DNA of 64,000 bases from positions 2,480,001 through 2,544,000 of the forward strand of contig NC_005363.1 in the NCBI RefSeq assembly GCF_000196175.1. Direction: 5' to 3'. Both the position numbers and the translations under genes were made by a program. The notes beneath the pieces were generated by a model that made no database searches, was not told the DNA's origin, and saw only the letters and a program-made list of their open reading frames with translations. This document shows positions 44,266 through 53,518 of the stretch, one piece after another. The stretch comes from Bdellovibrio bacteriovorus HD100. Lineage in GTDB: Bacteria; Bdellovibrionota; Bdellovibrionia; Bdellovibrionales; Bdellovibrionaceae. How positions within the stretch are numbered: the stretch's first letter is position 1; each line of letters starts with the position of its first letter.

Positions 44266-45681
44266 TTACTTTTTACCCGCAGCCCGAACTGCTTTGACAT
44301 CAGCCGGAGTCACAACTTTTTTGGAGTTGCCCCACATGCTGTAGATGTAAGTCAGTACGTTCGCAGCATCTTCATCCGACAGAATCTGCGCCGGCATCAC
44401 TGAGTTGTACTCTTTGCCGTTGACCTTGATCGGGCCCTCAAGACCGTGAATCACCGCAGAAATCGCCTTATCCTTGTTTTTCAGGAAGTCCGACTTCGCC
44501 AGTGGAGGGAACGCACCCGGCAGCCCCTGACCATTGCTCTGGTGACAGGCAAAGCAAGAGGATTCATAGATACGTTTACCGCCAGACAGTCGTTCTTCCA
44601 GAGTTTTGGCTGGGATCTGTTTCGGAGCTTCCGCACCAATTTCCTGGATCACACCACCCTCAGGCAGATAGATACCGTCTTTGGTTTTTCCGGAATAGAC
44701 TTCATGGTCTTCTTTGCCTTCCACTTTCAGCATCCCGATGGCGCCTTTATTGAAGGCACGGAAGATCGAGTGATCCACCAGAATGAAAGTGCCTGTAGTA
44801 TCCAGTTTGAATTCCACAATGGCAGATCCACCCGCCGGAATCAAAGTAGTCTGGACGTTTTCATTCACCAGCTTGCCACCTTCAACATAGACCTTGTCAA
44901 AGATCTCACCAATCACGTGGAAAGAGGACACCAGATTCGGCCCCCCGTTACCCACAAACAAGCGGACCTTTTCACCAGTTTTGGCTTTCATGGCGTTATC
45001 GCCCACCAAAGACCCGACGCTACCGTTAAAGACCACATAGTCGGCTTTTTCCTCGACCGCTTTAGTCATGCTGAACGGCTGCAAACCCGGAGCTCCATAT
45101 TTACCCTTAGTATAGAACTCACTCTGCAACACATAGAATTCACGGTCCACTTTAGGCAGACCTTCTTTGGGTTCAACCAGAATCAGACCATACATCCCGT
45201 TGGCGATATGCATGCCCACCGGCGCAGTTGCACAGTGATACACATACAGCCCCGGATTCAGTGCCTTGAAACTGAAAGTGGAGCTGTGACCGGGAGCAGT
45301 GAAGGATCCCTCCGCACCACCACCCTGTCCAGTCACAGCGTGCAAGTCGATATTATGAGGCAGCTTGCTGGAAGGGTGATTGTGCAGATGGAACTCCACC
45401 TGATCCCCTTCACGGATACGGATGAATTTACCGGGAACCTTGCCCCCGAAAGTCCAGAAAGTATAGTCCACCCCATCGGCCAGGCGGAGCTTCACTTCCT
45501 TGGTTTCAAGGTTTACGATGACCTTGGTTGCATGTTTGCGAGTGATTGGCGGTGGCACTTCAGGTGCATCAGTCAGCACCGCCACCTCTTCACCCTTGAT
45601 ATTGTCAGCCAGGACCGGCATGGGAGCCAGGCAGGCGATCGCTCCAGTTAGCAGTAGTCTTTTGTAGTTCCAGTCTTTCAT
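44266..45681 (-). CDS. nirK: Copper nitrite reductase fused to C-terminal cytochrome c
   Basis: 471 residues with a signal peptide (ending PVLADN). Two cupredoxin domains carry readable ligands: type 1 copper His109, Cys150, His158, Met163; type 2 copper His114 and His149 plus the His in FILVDHSIF. Catalytic Asp112 is in HNIDLHA. Residues about 360-460 form a cytochrome c domain ([19 protein letters not shown]; distal Met in NSVMPAQ). It reduces nitrite to NO in the periplasm; the tethered haem is an internal electron relay, as in the three-domain NirK class. It heads a minus-strand operon with nirV and sco. An FNR-like box lies about 55 bases upstream. Confidence 0.95.
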   Translation of the reverse strand: MKDWNYKRLLLTGAIACLAPMPVLADNIKGEEVAVLTDAPEVPPPITRKHATKVIVNLETKEVKLRLADGVDYTFWTFGGKVPGKFIRIREGDQVEFHLHNHPSSKLPHNIDLHAVTGQGGGAEGSFTAPGHSSTFSFKALNPGLYVYHCATAPVGMHIANGMYGLILVEPKEGLPKVDREFYVLQSEFYTKGKYGAPGLQPFSMTKAVEEKADYVVFNGSVGSLVGDNAMKAKTGEKVRLFVGNGGPNLVSSFHVIGEIFDKVYVEGGKLVNENVQTTLIPAGGSAIVEFKLDTTGTFILVDHSIFRAFNKGAIGMLKVEGKEDHEVYSGKTKDGIYLPEGGVIQEIGAEAPKQIPAKTLEERLSGGKRIYESSCFACHQSNGQGLPGAFPPLAKSDFLKNKDKAISAVIHGLEGPIKVNGKEYNSVMPAQILSDEDAANVLTYIYSMWGNSKKVVTPADVKAVRAAGKK

Positions 45682-45735
45682 CTTTTTTCTCCTTGATGAA
45701 TACAGTCATTCTCGGAGAAATTCCGGGTGAAGTAC

Positions 45736-45749
45736 ATGACGGCCGTCAA
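45736..45749. promoter_or_regulatory. FNR/DNR-like box for nirK
   Basis: Read on the minus strand, TTGACGGCCGTCAT keeps the symmetric TTGAC/GTCAT version of the motif. It is centred about 62 bases before the nirK ATG. Confidence 0.6.
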
Positions 45750-45826
45750 CCATTGCCCAATCTTGACCGATTTTTTTCAGAAAGTTCACCCGCCGCTGGA
45801 CCACCGCAGAATAAAACAACCAAAAA

Positions 45827-45840
45827 TTGACAAGGATCAA
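45827..45840. promoter_or_regulatory. FNR/DNR-type box in the nirK-ccoI gap
   Basis: TTGACAAGGATCAA has one mismatch to TTGAT-N4-ATCAA. It is nearly central and may act on either gene. Confidence 0.72.
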
Positions 45841-45973
45841 GGTGACCCGGACCAATTTCTAATATAGTGAGAAGTTTCAGGTTTCATTAGGAATCGAAAA
45901 ATCAAGACAATGCAACGATTTACAGCACCTGTTCCGCTTGCGGAAAACAGATTCCCCGACTATTTTCTGGAAC

Positions 45974-45987
45974 ATGATCCCGATCAT
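45974..45987. promoter_or_regulatory. FNR/DNR-type box upstream of ccoI
   Basis: ATGATCCCGATCAT has only the outer bases changed. It lies 48 bases before the ccoI ATG at 46036. Confidence 0.72.
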
Positions 45988-46035
45988 ATCGGGGTGGGCA
46001 TGCTGATGGCACACTTGAGACATCCTGGAGACACC

Positions 46036-48306
46036 ATGAACACAGCAAATCTACACGAATGCGCCTACTGCAGAGCCGGAACCACCGAGCCCGTGTACTG
46101 CTGTTCGGCGTGCGAGACTCTGGATCTGCATGTGCGACAAATTCCGGTGCTTTCCGAACAACAGAATCCTTATGCTTATCTGGATCAGCCCGAGTTCCGT
46201 CGCCTTTACAGCCACGACAAACAGGATTTCAACTTCCTGTTCTTTGCCGAAGGACTGCACTGCTCCTCGTGCGTGCATCTGCTGGAGAAACTACCCGAAT
46301 TTTATGATCGCATTGCCATGGCCCGAGTGAACTTCGGTCAAAGCACTGTTGCGGTGAAACTGGCCGAAGGCGGTTCTTTGGCGCAAGTGGCCCATGTCAT
46401 TGCGGAACTGGGATACAAACCTTCACCGCTGGCCGCCCAGGACAATCTGGCCGCCCGCTATCAATCCGAAAACCGCAGCTTTTTAAAAAGAATCGCGGTG
46501 GCGGGCTTCTGTGCCGGGAACACCATGCTGTTTGTGATTCCGGTGTACTCAGGGCTTGCTGGCACCTGGGCGACAGTATTTAACTGGCTCAGCTTTGCCC
46601 TGTTCCTGCCGATCCTGCTTTACTCTGCCCAGCCCTTTTACAAAGGCGCCTGGAATTCCCTGAAATACAAAGTCATCAATGTCGATCTGCCGATCGCAAT
46701 TGCGATGCTGTCCGGCTTTGCCCTTTCCACCGCCAACCTGGTTCGTGGTGACGGCGACATCTATTTCGACAGCACCGCCAGCTTCATGTTCTTTATCCTT
46801 TCAGCGCGTTATCTGCTCAAACGCGTGCAGCAGAACTATCTTTCCCCGTCCCGCATGAAGTCCTTTTTCCAGATGGAAAAATACGAGCGCATCAGCGGTG
46901 ATACCTCCGCTGTGATCCCGTGGTCCTCTGTGAACGCCGGCGACGTCCTGAAACTAAAACAGGGCCAGAGCCTGCCCTCGGATGCCACGTTGCTGTCTTC
47001 CCACGCCACGCTGGACATGTCCTTATTTAACGGCGAGTCCCTGCCCAAGGTGTTTTCTTCCGGGATGACATTGTTCGCCGGAACCAAAATTCTGGATGAC
47101 GGAGTTCTGGTGCGCATGAACCTGCAGTTTTCTGAATCCAAACTGGGTCAGCTGCTGCAGCAGCTGGATCACGGGGCCTTGAAAAAAAGCCGCTTTATCG
47201 CCCTCACCGACCGTCTGGCCCAGTGGTTGATAATCACGGTGTTTTCTATCGCGGTGCTGTTCTTTATTGCTTACGCCAGCATCGATATATCCGAGGCCTT
47301 CAACCGCTCTTTGGCTCTGATCGTCCTGGCCTGCCCTTGTGCACTGGCTTTTGGTTCGCCACTGACTTTCGGACTGGCCCTGAAAAAATCCCAGCGTCTG
47401 GGGATTTTATTGAAAGATGCCACCAGTCTGGAACGCATGCTCGAAGTAAAAAACATCTTCTTTGACAAAACCGGCACTTTGACTGAAGGCCACCTGTCTT
47501 TGTCTCACTCCGAGCCGGCGATAATCTCTCCGCGCCTGCAGGCCAATATTCTGGCGCTGGAAGCCACCTCTTACCACCCACTGGCCTTTGCCCTGCGCCA
47601 GGCATGGCCGCATCCTGAATTTATGCCCGCGGTGCAAAATGCCCAGGAGATCCTGGGTAAAGGGGTCAAGGGACTGATCGACGGAAAACTTTACGAGATC
47701 CGCCATCTTTCAGAAAGCACTCACGAGGACGAAACCGCCATCGAGGTTCTGTGTGACGGCCAAAGCCTGTGCCGCCTTTATTTCCTGGATGAGCTTCGCC
47801 AGGACTCTGCCCAGGCGGTGCAAGAGCTGAATAAACGCGGCATGAACTGCTTCCTTCTTTCCGGCGACAAAAAAAGTCGCGTGTACCAGGCCGCAAACCA
47901 GTGTGGTATTGCCCGTGAGAACGCCCACGGCGAACTATTCCCGGAAGATAAAAAAGACATTCTCATTCGCCACAAAAACACCTGCATGATCGGCGATGGC
48001 GCCAACGATTCACTCAGCCTGCAGGCGGCGGACGTCGGTATCGCCGTGAAAGGCAGCGTGGACTTGAGCCTGAACAGTGCGGATGTGTACTTCACTCGCG
48101 GGGGACTTTCCCCGTTCTTTGATCTTTTGAAAATCTCGGAACAAACCCAGAACGTTTTGAAACGCAATCTGGGAATTTCACTGACTTACAACACCATCGG
48201 TGGAATCCTGGCCCTGGCCGGATTCATCGATCCGCTGATGGCGGCGATTCTGATGCCCATCAGTTCCGTGGTCATCATTCTTTCATCCTTGTGGGGGTTC
48301 CGATGA
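46036..48306 (+). CDS. ccoI: cbb3-oxidase copper-exporting P-type ATPase
   Basis: 756 residues from the ATG at 46036, chosen for GGAG 6 bases upstream and because a FNR box precedes it. The N-terminus has a Cys-rich treble-clef-like motif (CAYCRAG, CCSAC), then a metal-binding domain (GLHCSSCVHLLE). Transmembrane copper site VLACPCALAFGSP, phosphorylation site DKTGTLTEG, hinge GDGANDSLS. This is the CcoI/FixI type that exports copper for cbb3 assembly. Its stop overlaps ccoS by 4 bases. Confidence 0.93.
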   Translation: MNTANLHECAYCRAGTTEPVYCCSACETLDLHVRQIPVLSEQQNPYAYLDQPEFRRLYSHDKQDFNFLFFAEGLHCSSCVHLLEKLPEFYDRIAMARVNFGQSTVAVKLAEGGSLAQVAHVIAELGYKPSPLAAQDNLAARYQSENRSFLKRIAVAGFCAGNTMLFVIPVYSGLAGTWATVFNWLSFALFLPILLYSAQPFYKGAWNSLKYKVINVDLPIAIAMLSGFALSTANLVRGDGDIYFDSTASFMFFILSARYLLKRVQQNYLSPSRMKSFFQMEKYERISGDTSAVIPWSSVNAGDVLKLKQGQSLPSDATLLSSHATLDMSLFNGESLPKVFSSGMTLFAGTKILDDGVLVRMNLQFSESKLGQLLQQLDHGALKKSRFIALTDRLAQWLIITVFSIAVLFFIAYASIDISEAFNRSLALIVLACPCALAFGSPLTFGLALKKSQRLGILLKDATSLERMLEVKNIFFDKTGTLTEGHLSLSHSEPAIISPRLQANILALEATSYHPLAFALRQAWPHPEFMPAVQNAQEILGKGVKGLIDGKLYEIRHLSESTHEDETAIEVLCDGQSLCRLYFLDELRQDSAQAVQELNKRGMNCFLLSGDKKSRVYQAANQCGIARENAHGELFPEDKKDILIRHKNTCMIGDGANDSLSLQAADVGIAVKGSVDLSLNSADVYFTRGGLSPFFDLLKISEQTQNVLKRNLGISLTYNTIGGILALAGFIDPLMAAILMPISSVVIILSSLWGFR

Positions 48307-48458
48307 ACATCATCATGATCATGATCCCCATGGCGTTAATTCTGGGAATTGGCTTTGTCTCCGCCTTTCTCTGGGCCACCTCCAAAGGTCAGTTTGATGA
48401 CCTCGAGACACCAGCACACCGTATTTTAGATGACGAAAACGAAAGGAAAAAATCGTGA
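48303..48458 (+). CDS. ccoS: cbb3-oxidase maturation protein CcoS
   Basis: 51 residues: MNIIMIMIPMALILGIGF then VSAFLWATSKGQFDDLE and a charged tail, i.e. one membrane helix followed by WATSKGQFDDLETP, the CcoS signature (AFxWAxxxGQFDDLExP). It overlaps ccoI (ATGA) and ccoNO (GTGA) by 4 bases each. CcoS is needed for cofactor insertion into the oxidase. Confidence 0.93.
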   Translation: MNIIMIMIPMALILGIGFVSAFLWATSKGQFDDLETPAHRILDDENERKKS

Positions 48459-50575
48459 ACACATCGGGAAATCTCATCGAGAAAATTTATTACGATGACG
48501 ATATTGTCAAAAAGTTCGTCCTGGCGACCATGATCTGGGCCGGGGCTGCGTTTCTTTTTGGCTTGATCGCAGCATTGCAGCTGGCCTACTGGCCAATGAA
48601 CGCCAATCTGGAATGGATCACATTCGGGCGCCTGAGACCGCTGCACACCAATGCGGCGATCTTCGCTTTTGCCGGGAATGCGATCTTTGCCGGGATCTAT
48701 CATTCCAGCCAAAGACTGCTGAAAACCCGCATGTTCTCAAATCTGCTTTCCAAGATGCACTTCTGGGGCTGGCAGCTGATCATTCTTTCTGCCGCCATCA
48801 CTTTGCCTCTGGGGTACTCCCAGTCCAAGGAATATGCAGAGCTTGAATGGCCGATCGACATCGCCATCACTGTGGTGTGGGTGATCTTCGCCATCAACTT
48901 CTTCATGACCATCCGTCAACGCCGTGAAAAACACATGTATGTGGCGATCTGGTTCTATATTTCCACAATCATCACTGTGGCAGTCCTGCATATCGTGAAC
49001 TCCATCGAGATTCCGGTGACATTCCTGCAGTCCTATCCGGTCTATGCCGGGATTCAGGACGCCCTGGTGCAATGGTGGTACGGACACAACGCGGTGGCCT
49101 TCTTCCTGACCACGCCGTTCCTGGGTCTGATGTACTACTACGTGCCGAAAGCGGCGAACCGTCCGGTGTACTCTTACCGCCTCAGTATCATTCACTTCTG
49201 GGCTTTGGTATTCATCTATATCTGGGCCGGTCCACATCACCTGCTTTACACATCCCTTCCTGAATGGGCACAGACTTTGGGAATGATCTTCTCCATCATG
49301 CTGTGGGCGCCTTCTTGGGGTGGCATGATCAATGGTCTTTTGACTTTGAAAGGCTCCTGGCACCTGCTGAAAACCGAACCACTGATCAAGTTCTTTGTTG
49401 CGGCTTTGACTTTCTATGGGATGTCGACTTTCGAAGGACCGCTGCTGTCCATCAAATCCATCTCTGCAGTCGGTCACTACACTGACTGGATCGTGGGTCA
49501 CGTTCACTCCGGTGCCCTGGGCTGGAACGGGTTCCTGACTTTCGGTATGATTTATTATCTGGTTCCACGCTTGTGGAGAACTGAACTGTATTCCAAAAAA
49601 CTTCTGGAAAACCATTTCTGGATCGGCCTGACCGGCGTGCTTCTGTACTACACTTCCATGGTTGTGGCCGGCATCACTCAAGGTTTGATGTGGCTGGCTG
49701 TCGGTGAAGACGGTACCTTGGTGTATCCGGACTTTATCGAAACTGTCGTTCGTATCGTGCCTCTGTACTGGGTTCGTGCCCTGGGTGGATTCCTGTTCAT
49801 CGTGGGCTTTGCGATGATGTGTTACAACATCTTCAAAACCATCCAGAAAGCTCCAAAAGAGCAGTACGACGCTTCTGTCGAAGTTCAGAAATCCGGTTAT
49901 GACGAACTGACCAAGGGTCACCGCAAACTGGAAGGCATGGGCTTTGTGTTCTCGGTTCTTGCCTTCCTGGCAATCGCTGTGGGCTCTGTAATTGAGATCT
50001 ACCCGACTCTGTCCCTGCATCGATATGTGAATCCGAACAATATCGTGGATCCGTATTCTCCACTGGAGCTTGCAGGCCGTGATATTTACATCAAAGAAGG
50101 CTGCTACGTCTGCCACTCCCAGCAGATCCGTCCGATTGCTTCTGAAGTACTACGCTATGGTCCGGCATCTACCGTGGAAGAATCCATGTACGACCGTCCA
50201 TTCCAGTGGGGCTCCAAACGCACCGGTCCGGACATTTCCCGTCTGGGCAAGAAATATCCGAATCTGTGGCACTACAGTCACATGATCGATCCACGCGCGG
50301 TGACTCCGAAGAGCATCATGCCGGCCTATCCATGGCTGGCTGAAAAGAAAACCGACTTCCTGGTTCTGCGCAAGAAGCTGTCCGTGATGAAACAACTGGA
50401 CGTGCCTTACGAAGAGGATGTGATTGCCAATGCCGACATCCACGCCCAGAAGCAAGCCAAGGAAATCGCGGCGGATCTGGAAGCCAACGGCGCGCCTAAA
50501 GGTCTTGAAGACAAGGAAATTGTGGCCCTGATTGCTTACCTGCAGTCCCTGGGGCAGAAAGGAAAAGCCCAATGA
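48455..50575 (+). CDS. ccoNO: Fused cbb3 cytochrome oxidase subunits I and II (CcoN-CcoO)
   Basis: 706 residues starting with GTG. Residues 1 to about 480 are CcoN: 12 membrane helices with RPLHTNAAIFAFAGN, QWWYGHNAVAFFLTTPFLGLMYYYVPK (CuB His and neighbouring Tyr), AGPHHLLYTSLP and GHVHSGALGWNGFLTFGMIYY. After a linker of about 20 residues (GHRKLEGMGF) comes CcoO, from about 490: membrane anchor, GCYVCHSQQIRPI (haem c), GPDISRLGKKY and SIMPAYPWL. In most proteobacteria these are two proteins. No stop or frameshift separates them here, so it is a genuine fusion. Confidence 0.94.
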   Translation: MNTSGNLIEKIYYDDDIVKKFVLATMIWAGAAFLFGLIAALQLAYWPMNANLEWITFGRLRPLHTNAAIFAFAGNAIFAGIYHSSQRLLKTRMFSNLLSKMHFWGWQLIILSAAITLPLGYSQSKEYAELEWPIDIAITVVWVIFAINFFMTIRQRREKHMYVAIWFYISTIITVAVLHIVNSIEIPVTFLQSYPVYAGIQDALVQWWYGHNAVAFFLTTPFLGLMYYYVPKAANRPVYSYRLSIIHFWALVFIYIWAGPHHLLYTSLPEWAQTLGMIFSIMLWAPSWGGMINGLLTLKGSWHLLKTEPLIKFFVAALTFYGMSTFEGPLLSIKSISAVGHYTDWIVGHVHSGALGWNGFLTFGMIYYLVPRLWRTELYSKKLLENHFWIGLTGVLLYYTSMVVAGITQGLMWLAVGEDGTLVYPDFIETVVRIVPLYWVRALGGFLFIVGFAMMCYNIFKTIQKAPKEQYDASVEVQKSGYDELTKGHRKLEGMGFVFSVLAFLAIAVGSVIEIYPTLSLHRYVNPNNIVDPYSPLELAGRDIYIKEGCYVCHSQQIRPIASEVLRYGPASTVEESMYDRPFQWGSKRTGPDISRLGKKYPNLWHYSHMIDPRAVTPKSIMPAYPWLAEKKTDFLVLRKKLSVMKQLDVPYEEDVIANADIHAQKQAKEIAADLEANGAPKGLEDKEIVALIAYLQSLGQKGKAQ

Positions 50576-50736
50576 AATCCGAAGGACTGAAGTATTTCAC
50601 TGACACGCACCTGACTGCGATGGGCCTTTTGATCTTTTTCCTCTTTTTTGTGGGTGTGCTGATCTGGGTTTACCGCAAACACAGCACAGAGATTTACAGC
50701 CATATGGAACAGATTCCATTGAAAGACGGAGAGTAA
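50572..50736 (+). CDS. ccoQ: cbb3-oxidase small subunit CcoQ
   Basis: 54 residues with one membrane helix (MGLLIFFLFFVGVLIWVYRK) and a short polar tail, the CcoQ layout. It overlaps ccoNO by 4 bases and is followed by ccoP after 1 base. CcoQ-type subunits stabilise the oxidase. Confidence 0.87.
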   Translation: MKSEGLKYFTDTHLTAMGLLIFFLFFVGVLIWVYRKHSTEIYSHMEQIPLKDGE

Positions 50737-50737
50737 C

Positions 50738-51295
50738 ATGAGCGACAACAAGGAAAATTTCCACGAATACGACGGGATTATCGAACACGACAATCCCCTG
50801 CCAACCTGGTGGCTGTGGACCTTCTTCCTCACCATCATTTTCGCCTTCATCTACTTCATCCACTATCAACTGGGTGGCGGTCCGACTTTGCAGGACGAAC
50901 TGAAGGTGGCGATGCAGGAGATTGAGAAAACCCAGGCCGCTGCGGCCACAGCCTCACCGATGGAAACCGAGGAGTCTTTGCAGGCCGCCTTTGACAAAGA
51001 CGGCGTGCTGGCCCTGGGTGCCGCACAGTACACTGCAAAGTGTGCCTCCTGCCACGGCCAGGAGCTTCAGGGTTTGATCGGACCGAATCTGACTGATAAG
51101 TTCTGGTTGCATGGCAAAGCCACCCGCATGGACATCGTGAAAGTTGTCCGTGACGGTGTTCCTGAAAAAGGGATGCCGCCGTGGGGCCCGGTCATGAAAA
51201 AAGATGAAATCTATGCTGTGTCGGCGTTTATTCTGTCCAAAAAAGACAGCAACCCAGCTGGCGCGAAAGAGCCTCAAGGCGAGGCCGTGGAGTAA
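50738..51295 (+). CDS. ccoP: cbb3-oxidase subunit III (CcoP), single-haem form
   Basis: 185 residues. The N-terminal DGIIEHDNPLPTWWLWTFF is the CcoP signature and membrane anchor. Only one cytochrome c motif is present (KCASCHG, residues about 101-106; distal Met in KGMPPWG), while the usual CcoP has two haems and about 290-310 residues. The second haem domain is absent rather than degraded. The C-terminus ends in a Lys/Glu/Pro tail. Confidence 0.93.
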   Translation: MSDNKENFHEYDGIIEHDNPLPTWWLWTFFLTIIFAFIYFIHYQLGGGPTLQDELKVAMQEIEKTQAAAATASPMETEESLQAAFDKDGVLALGAAQYTAKCASCHGQELQGLIGPNLTDKFWLHGKATRMDIVKVVRDGVPEKGMPPWGPVMKKDEIYAVSAFILSKKDSNPAGAKEPQGEAVE

Positions 51296-51298
51296 ATC

Positions 51299-52705
51299 AT
51301 GTCGGGACTGGATGCCGGAAAACTGACAAGTGTGGACGAACATGGTGATCGGTTGAATATCATCCCCGCAGAAGTGCGGGGCCGGTTCCGCCGTCACCGT
51401 GACTGGACTCAAATCGTTCTGTTGATTATTTTCCTGATCCTGCCCTGGACGACCTTCAACGGGCATCAGACCATTTTGATGGACATCCCCAAACGGGAAT
51501 TCGCCCTGTTTGGGATTTTGTTCAAAGCCCACGATGCCCCGCTGTTGTTTTATATTGTCGGCACTTTGACATTGGGTCTGGCCTTTGTGACCTCGATCTG
51601 GGGTCGAGTGTGGTGTGGCTGGGCATGCCCTCAGACGGTATTTATTGATGCCGTTTACCGCCGCATCGAAAAATGGGTCGAAGGCACCTACATCCAGCGC
51701 CGTCAACTGCGCGACGGTCCGATGAACTTCACCAAAGTTCGAAAACTTTCTTTAAAATGGTTCCTGTTTTTTGCCGTGTCTTCTGTGATTGCCCACAGCT
51801 TTATCGCCTACTTCGTCGGCGCACAAGAGCTGCTGGCAATGACCCAAGGCTCACCGGCCCAGAATATGACCTATTTCGTTCTGGTTTTGTTCTTCACCTC
51901 TGTGATCCTTTTTGACTTCGGCTGGTTCCGCGAACAGTTCTGCGTGATCATGTGCCCTTACGGACGCATCCAGTCCGTACTGCTGGATCAAAAATCGCTG
52001 GCTGTCGTTTACGATGTCAACCGCGGCGAACCCCGCAAAGGCACCACTGAGCCCAACCAAAAAGCCGGCGACTGCGTGTCTTGCAACCGCTGCGTGCAGG
52101 TCTGCCCTACAGGCATCGACATCCGCAATGGGCTGCAGATGGAATGCATCACCTGCACCGCGTGCATTGATGCCTGCGATGAGATCATGGAAAAAGTGAA
52201 AAAGCCCAAAGGCTTGATCCGCTATGACACCCTTGATGGCAGCAAAATTTCTTTGGCTAAACCGCGTTCGATCATTTACATCCTGGCGATTGTCGCCTTG
52301 ATTGGCGGCCTGGCCTACGCCGTCAGCACCCGTGAACCTGTGCACATCGCCGTCTTGCGGGGCGCGGGACTGCCGTACTCGTACGTAAAAAACAGCGACG
52401 GACAAGAGGTGCTGCTGAATCAGTTCCGTCTGCACATTCAAAACCAGGGGGCCTTGCGCGCCCGCTATATGCTGACACTGCCCCAGGAACTTCTCGATCA
52501 AGGGGTGCAGGTGCAGGTTGCGGAAAATCCCATCCATCTGGCGCCGGGTGAATCTCGTGAATGGTATTTCTTTGTCCGAATTCCAACCGTACAGATCCCC
52601 GCGTCCGGCCAGTTGAAAACCGAAGTCCGTGTCCAGGATGAACTGGCTCCGGAAGGCTTCAGCACCCGCCGCGAACTGATCCTGGTCGGACCGAGGTCCC
52701 AATGA
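51299..52705 (+). CDS. ccoG: cbb3-oxidase accessory ferredoxin CcoG (FixG/RdxA)
   Basis: 468 residues. Membrane helices surround WGRVWCGWACPQTVF and FREQFCVIMCPYGRIQS; two 4Fe-4S motifs follow (CVSCNRCVQVCPTG and CITCTACIDACDEI); then another helix and an Ig-like periplasmic domain (IHLAPGESREWYFFV). CcoG reduces copper for oxidase maturation. It starts 3 bases after ccoP and overlaps the next gene by 4 bases. A ccoH gene, often found here, is missing. Confidence 0.93.
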   Translation: MSGLDAGKLTSVDEHGDRLNIIPAEVRGRFRRHRDWTQIVLLIIFLILPWTTFNGHQTILMDIPKREFALFGILFKAHDAPLLFYIVGTLTLGLAFVTSIWGRVWCGWACPQTVFIDAVYRRIEKWVEGTYIQRRQLRDGPMNFTKVRKLSLKWFLFFAVSSVIAHSFIAYFVGAQELLAMTQGSPAQNMTYFVLVLFFTSVILFDFGWFREQFCVIMCPYGRIQSVLLDQKSLAVVYDVNRGEPRKGTTEPNQKAGDCVSCNRCVQVCPTGIDIRNGLQMECITCTACIDACDEIMEKVKKPKGLIRYDTLDGSKISLAKPRSIIYILAIVALIGGLAYAVSTREPVHIAVLRGAGLPYSYVKNSDGQEVLLNQFRLHIQNQGALRARYMLTLPQELLDQGVQVQVAENPIHLAPGESREWYFFVRIPTVQIPASGQLKTEVRVQDELAPEGFSTRRELILVGPRSQ

Positions 52706-53343
52706 TGTCTGCTGCACTTCTGGCATTGGGAATTGTCTCTTCCAGCTTCTTCGGCAGCTGGCATTGTGCCGGAATGTGCGGTCCTGTCGCCACCTTGATG
52801 AGCGCCCGCAACAGTTTACTCAGCTATCACCTGGGCCGTCTTGTTTCCTATGTCACTCTGGGGGTTCTTGCCGGGGCTCTGGGGCAGATTTTCCTGAACA
52901 GTCAGTTTGTGACCCTGCGCTGGATCTCGGCGATACTCCTGGCTCTGGTGTTGGTGGGTTCGGGGGCACGACTGATTCTACCGCCCTCCTGGCAGCAACG
53001 TCTTTCAGGAAATAAAATCTCTCACTCCATTCTTGGTGTGATCAAACGTCTGCAAGCCTTCCATGTTGGCAAATCCGGTTTTGTCGTGGGCCTGCTGACA
53101 GCTCTGCTTCCCTGCGGCTGGTTGTACACTTACGTCACAGCCGCCATCGCCACCCAAAGTCCCTGGGCTGGAGGTTTAACTCTGGGCCTGTTTTGGCTGG
53201 GCGGCTTGCCGGCACTCAGTGCTGTTCCAATGATGGTTCGCCAGGGAATTCAACACGCCGGTCTTCTCCAGCAGCGCATCGCTGGTGTTGTGCTGATTGT
53301 GGCCGGATTGTATTCTCTGGGCAGCTTCATGCTGATGCATTGA
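52702..53343 (+). CDS. UreH_2/TauE-SafE-type membrane protein of the cco cluster
   Basis: 213 residues with six membrane helices. The motif GSWHCAGMCGPVATLM and the second-half GLLTALLPCGWLYTYV are typical of the UreH_2 (sulfite exporter TauE/SafE-like) proteins that are commonly encoded after ccoG or ccoS. The Cys/His/Met residues in the membrane suggest metal handling, probably copper for the oxidase. Two ATGs overlap at 52702 and 52705; the first was taken. It is last in the cco operon. Confidence 0.85.
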   Translation: MMSAALLALGIVSSSFFGSWHCAGMCGPVATLMSARNSLLSYHLGRLVSYVTLGVLAGALGQIFLNSQFVTLRWISAILLALVLVGSGARLILPPSWQQRLSGNKISHSILGVIKRLQAFHVGKSGFVVGLLTALLPCGWLYTYVTAAIATQSPWAGGLTLGLFWLGGLPALSAVPMMVRQGIQHAGLLQQRIAGVVLIVAGLYSLGSFMLMH

Positions 53344-53518
53344 TCCTTTCAAATTTCCGTTTAGCAACAAACACGACCTTTCTTTGGGCGAGACCGCTTG
53401 TTAGTACGCAGCGATTCGGCCGTTCCCGGTTGTTTTCCTTGAAAGCCTTCCTTCCGCGGGATTAGCGTTAAATCAAGAATTAAAACCCATTCGTTTACAT
53501 CTCTGAAGGAGGCGTTCT

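Larger units (their letters stand above)
45682..46035. promoter_or_regulatory. Divergent control region between nirK and the ccoI operon
   Basis: This 354-base gap holds no convincing gene. A plus-strand frame from 45910 to 46035 joins ccoI but contains an FNR box and is better read as leader. Three FNR/DNR-like palindromes are present (45736, 45827, 45974), which makes it the most heavily marked regulatory region of the window. Confidence 0.75.

Noticed and set aside
45910-46035. 42-codon N-terminal extension of CcoI
   Set aside because: The stretch contains an FNR-type box, and the ATG at 46036 has a proper RBS and begins at the conserved Cys motif.
48737-50116. 459-codon minus-strand frame opposite ccoNO
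   Set aside because: It is an antisense shadow of the oxidase; no start signal or motif supports it.
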